Part shown: positions 28,493 through 28,703 of the stretch, one piece after another | How positions within the stretch are numbered: the first letter of the stretch is position 1 | Layout of the letters: the number at the start of each line of letters is the position of its first letter | From: a virus | Direction: 5' to 3' (one strand) | Virus record (IMG/VR): IMGVR_UViG_3300036944_000979 | Location: 1-28,703 of that record | Length of the DNA stretch: 28,703 nucleotides | Notes under the pieces: model-generated | What the model saw: only the letters and a program-made list of their open reading frames with translations | What the model was told of the DNA's origin: nothing | The model's database searches: none | Made by a program: the position numbers and the translations under genes

Positions 28493-28500
28493 GGTAAAAT
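28493..28500 (+). promoter_or_regulatory. Possible late promoter -10
   Basis: GGTAAAAT matches the elements at 18784 and 24035. It stands in a 66-nt gap before the last gene. Confidence 0.35.
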
Positions 28501-28542
28501 AATACTTGATGCTGGTTTTGCCAACTATCGATTAGGAAAAAG

Positions 28543-28703
28543 ATGGCTGAAGATACTAAATATGCAGATTCGGAACTAGTTTCCCTTTACTGCTATGCGA
28601 ACAAAGAGACTGGCACTGTCGACGCCATTATTACATTTAACTTGTTCGGCACAGCCATGCGCCGTGACGGCGACTGGGACCTAGTGCCTAGAACCGACGA
28701 GGA
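28543..28703 (+). CDS. Unknown protein, cut by window end
   Basis: ATG 28543 follows AGGAAAAAG. The 53 codons inside the window read MAEDTKYADSELVSLYCY and on to a mixed beta-type sequence (VDAIITFNLFG, RRDGDWDLVP) without a stop. No family can be assigned from this part. Confidence 0.7.
   Translation, partial: MAEDTKYADSELVSLYCYANKETGTVDAIITFNLFGTAMRRDGDWDLVPRTDE

Overview
The window looks like part of a dsDNA tailed-phage genome (Caudoviricetes type). All supported genes read on the + strand. A terminase large subunit, a DUF1360-type membrane protein, a portal and a giant virion-type metallopeptidase stand in order in the right half. An actinobacterial host is the best guess. Reasons: a small XRE regulator that reads like ClgR of Actinobacteria, the DUF1360 gene beside the terminase, several apparently leaderless starts, and sigmaA-like promoters. 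The host itself is not proven, and no integrase, host housekeeping gene, tRNA, IS or CRISPR was seen.

Region 1 (1-11262) starts with the 3' end of a CobT-like VWA protein. It continues as an array of 15 short transcription units carrying 25 small genes. Nearly every unit has the same layout: terminator of the previous unit, about 20 nt, an invariant 14-mer TAGTTATTTTTTCT, 27-29 nt, a sigmaA-like promoter, a strong AAAGGGG-type ribosome site, one to five tiny genes (often joined by TAATG or ATGA overlaps), then a GC-rich hairpin terminator. Many promoters also carry a short perfect inverted repeat whose left arm starts inside the -10 box. The arms are unrelated between units although the position is fixed. 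This repeated regulatory cassette is the strongest candidate here for an undescribed system. Most products are unknown; recognisable ones are zinc ribbons, two HTH proteins, small membrane proteins and a pair of distant paralogs near the two ends of the array.

Region 2 (11265-11957) is about 700 nt of non-coding DNA with C-runs, many CTAG sites, direct repeats and AT-rich blocks. It is a candidate origin, genome terminus or control region, and it marks the end of the repeated cassettes.

Region 3 (11958-17727) holds a two-HTH protein, a secreted NlpC/P60 peptidase behind a structured leader, a holin-like membrane protein, then an apparent operon of tiny membrane proteins, a second two-HTH protein and a full-length catalase-peroxidase (katG).

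Region 4 (17750-28703) is the virion module: a tail-fibre-like protein, terminase, a Cys-tail protein, a DUF1360 protein, the portal, a Dps-family protein, a four-Cys head-region protein, a 1400-residue protein with a C-terminal HExxH metallopeptidase, and two small genes, the last cut by the window end. KatG (peroxide removal) and Dps (iron and DNA protection) in one phage suggest an oxidative-stress function during infection.
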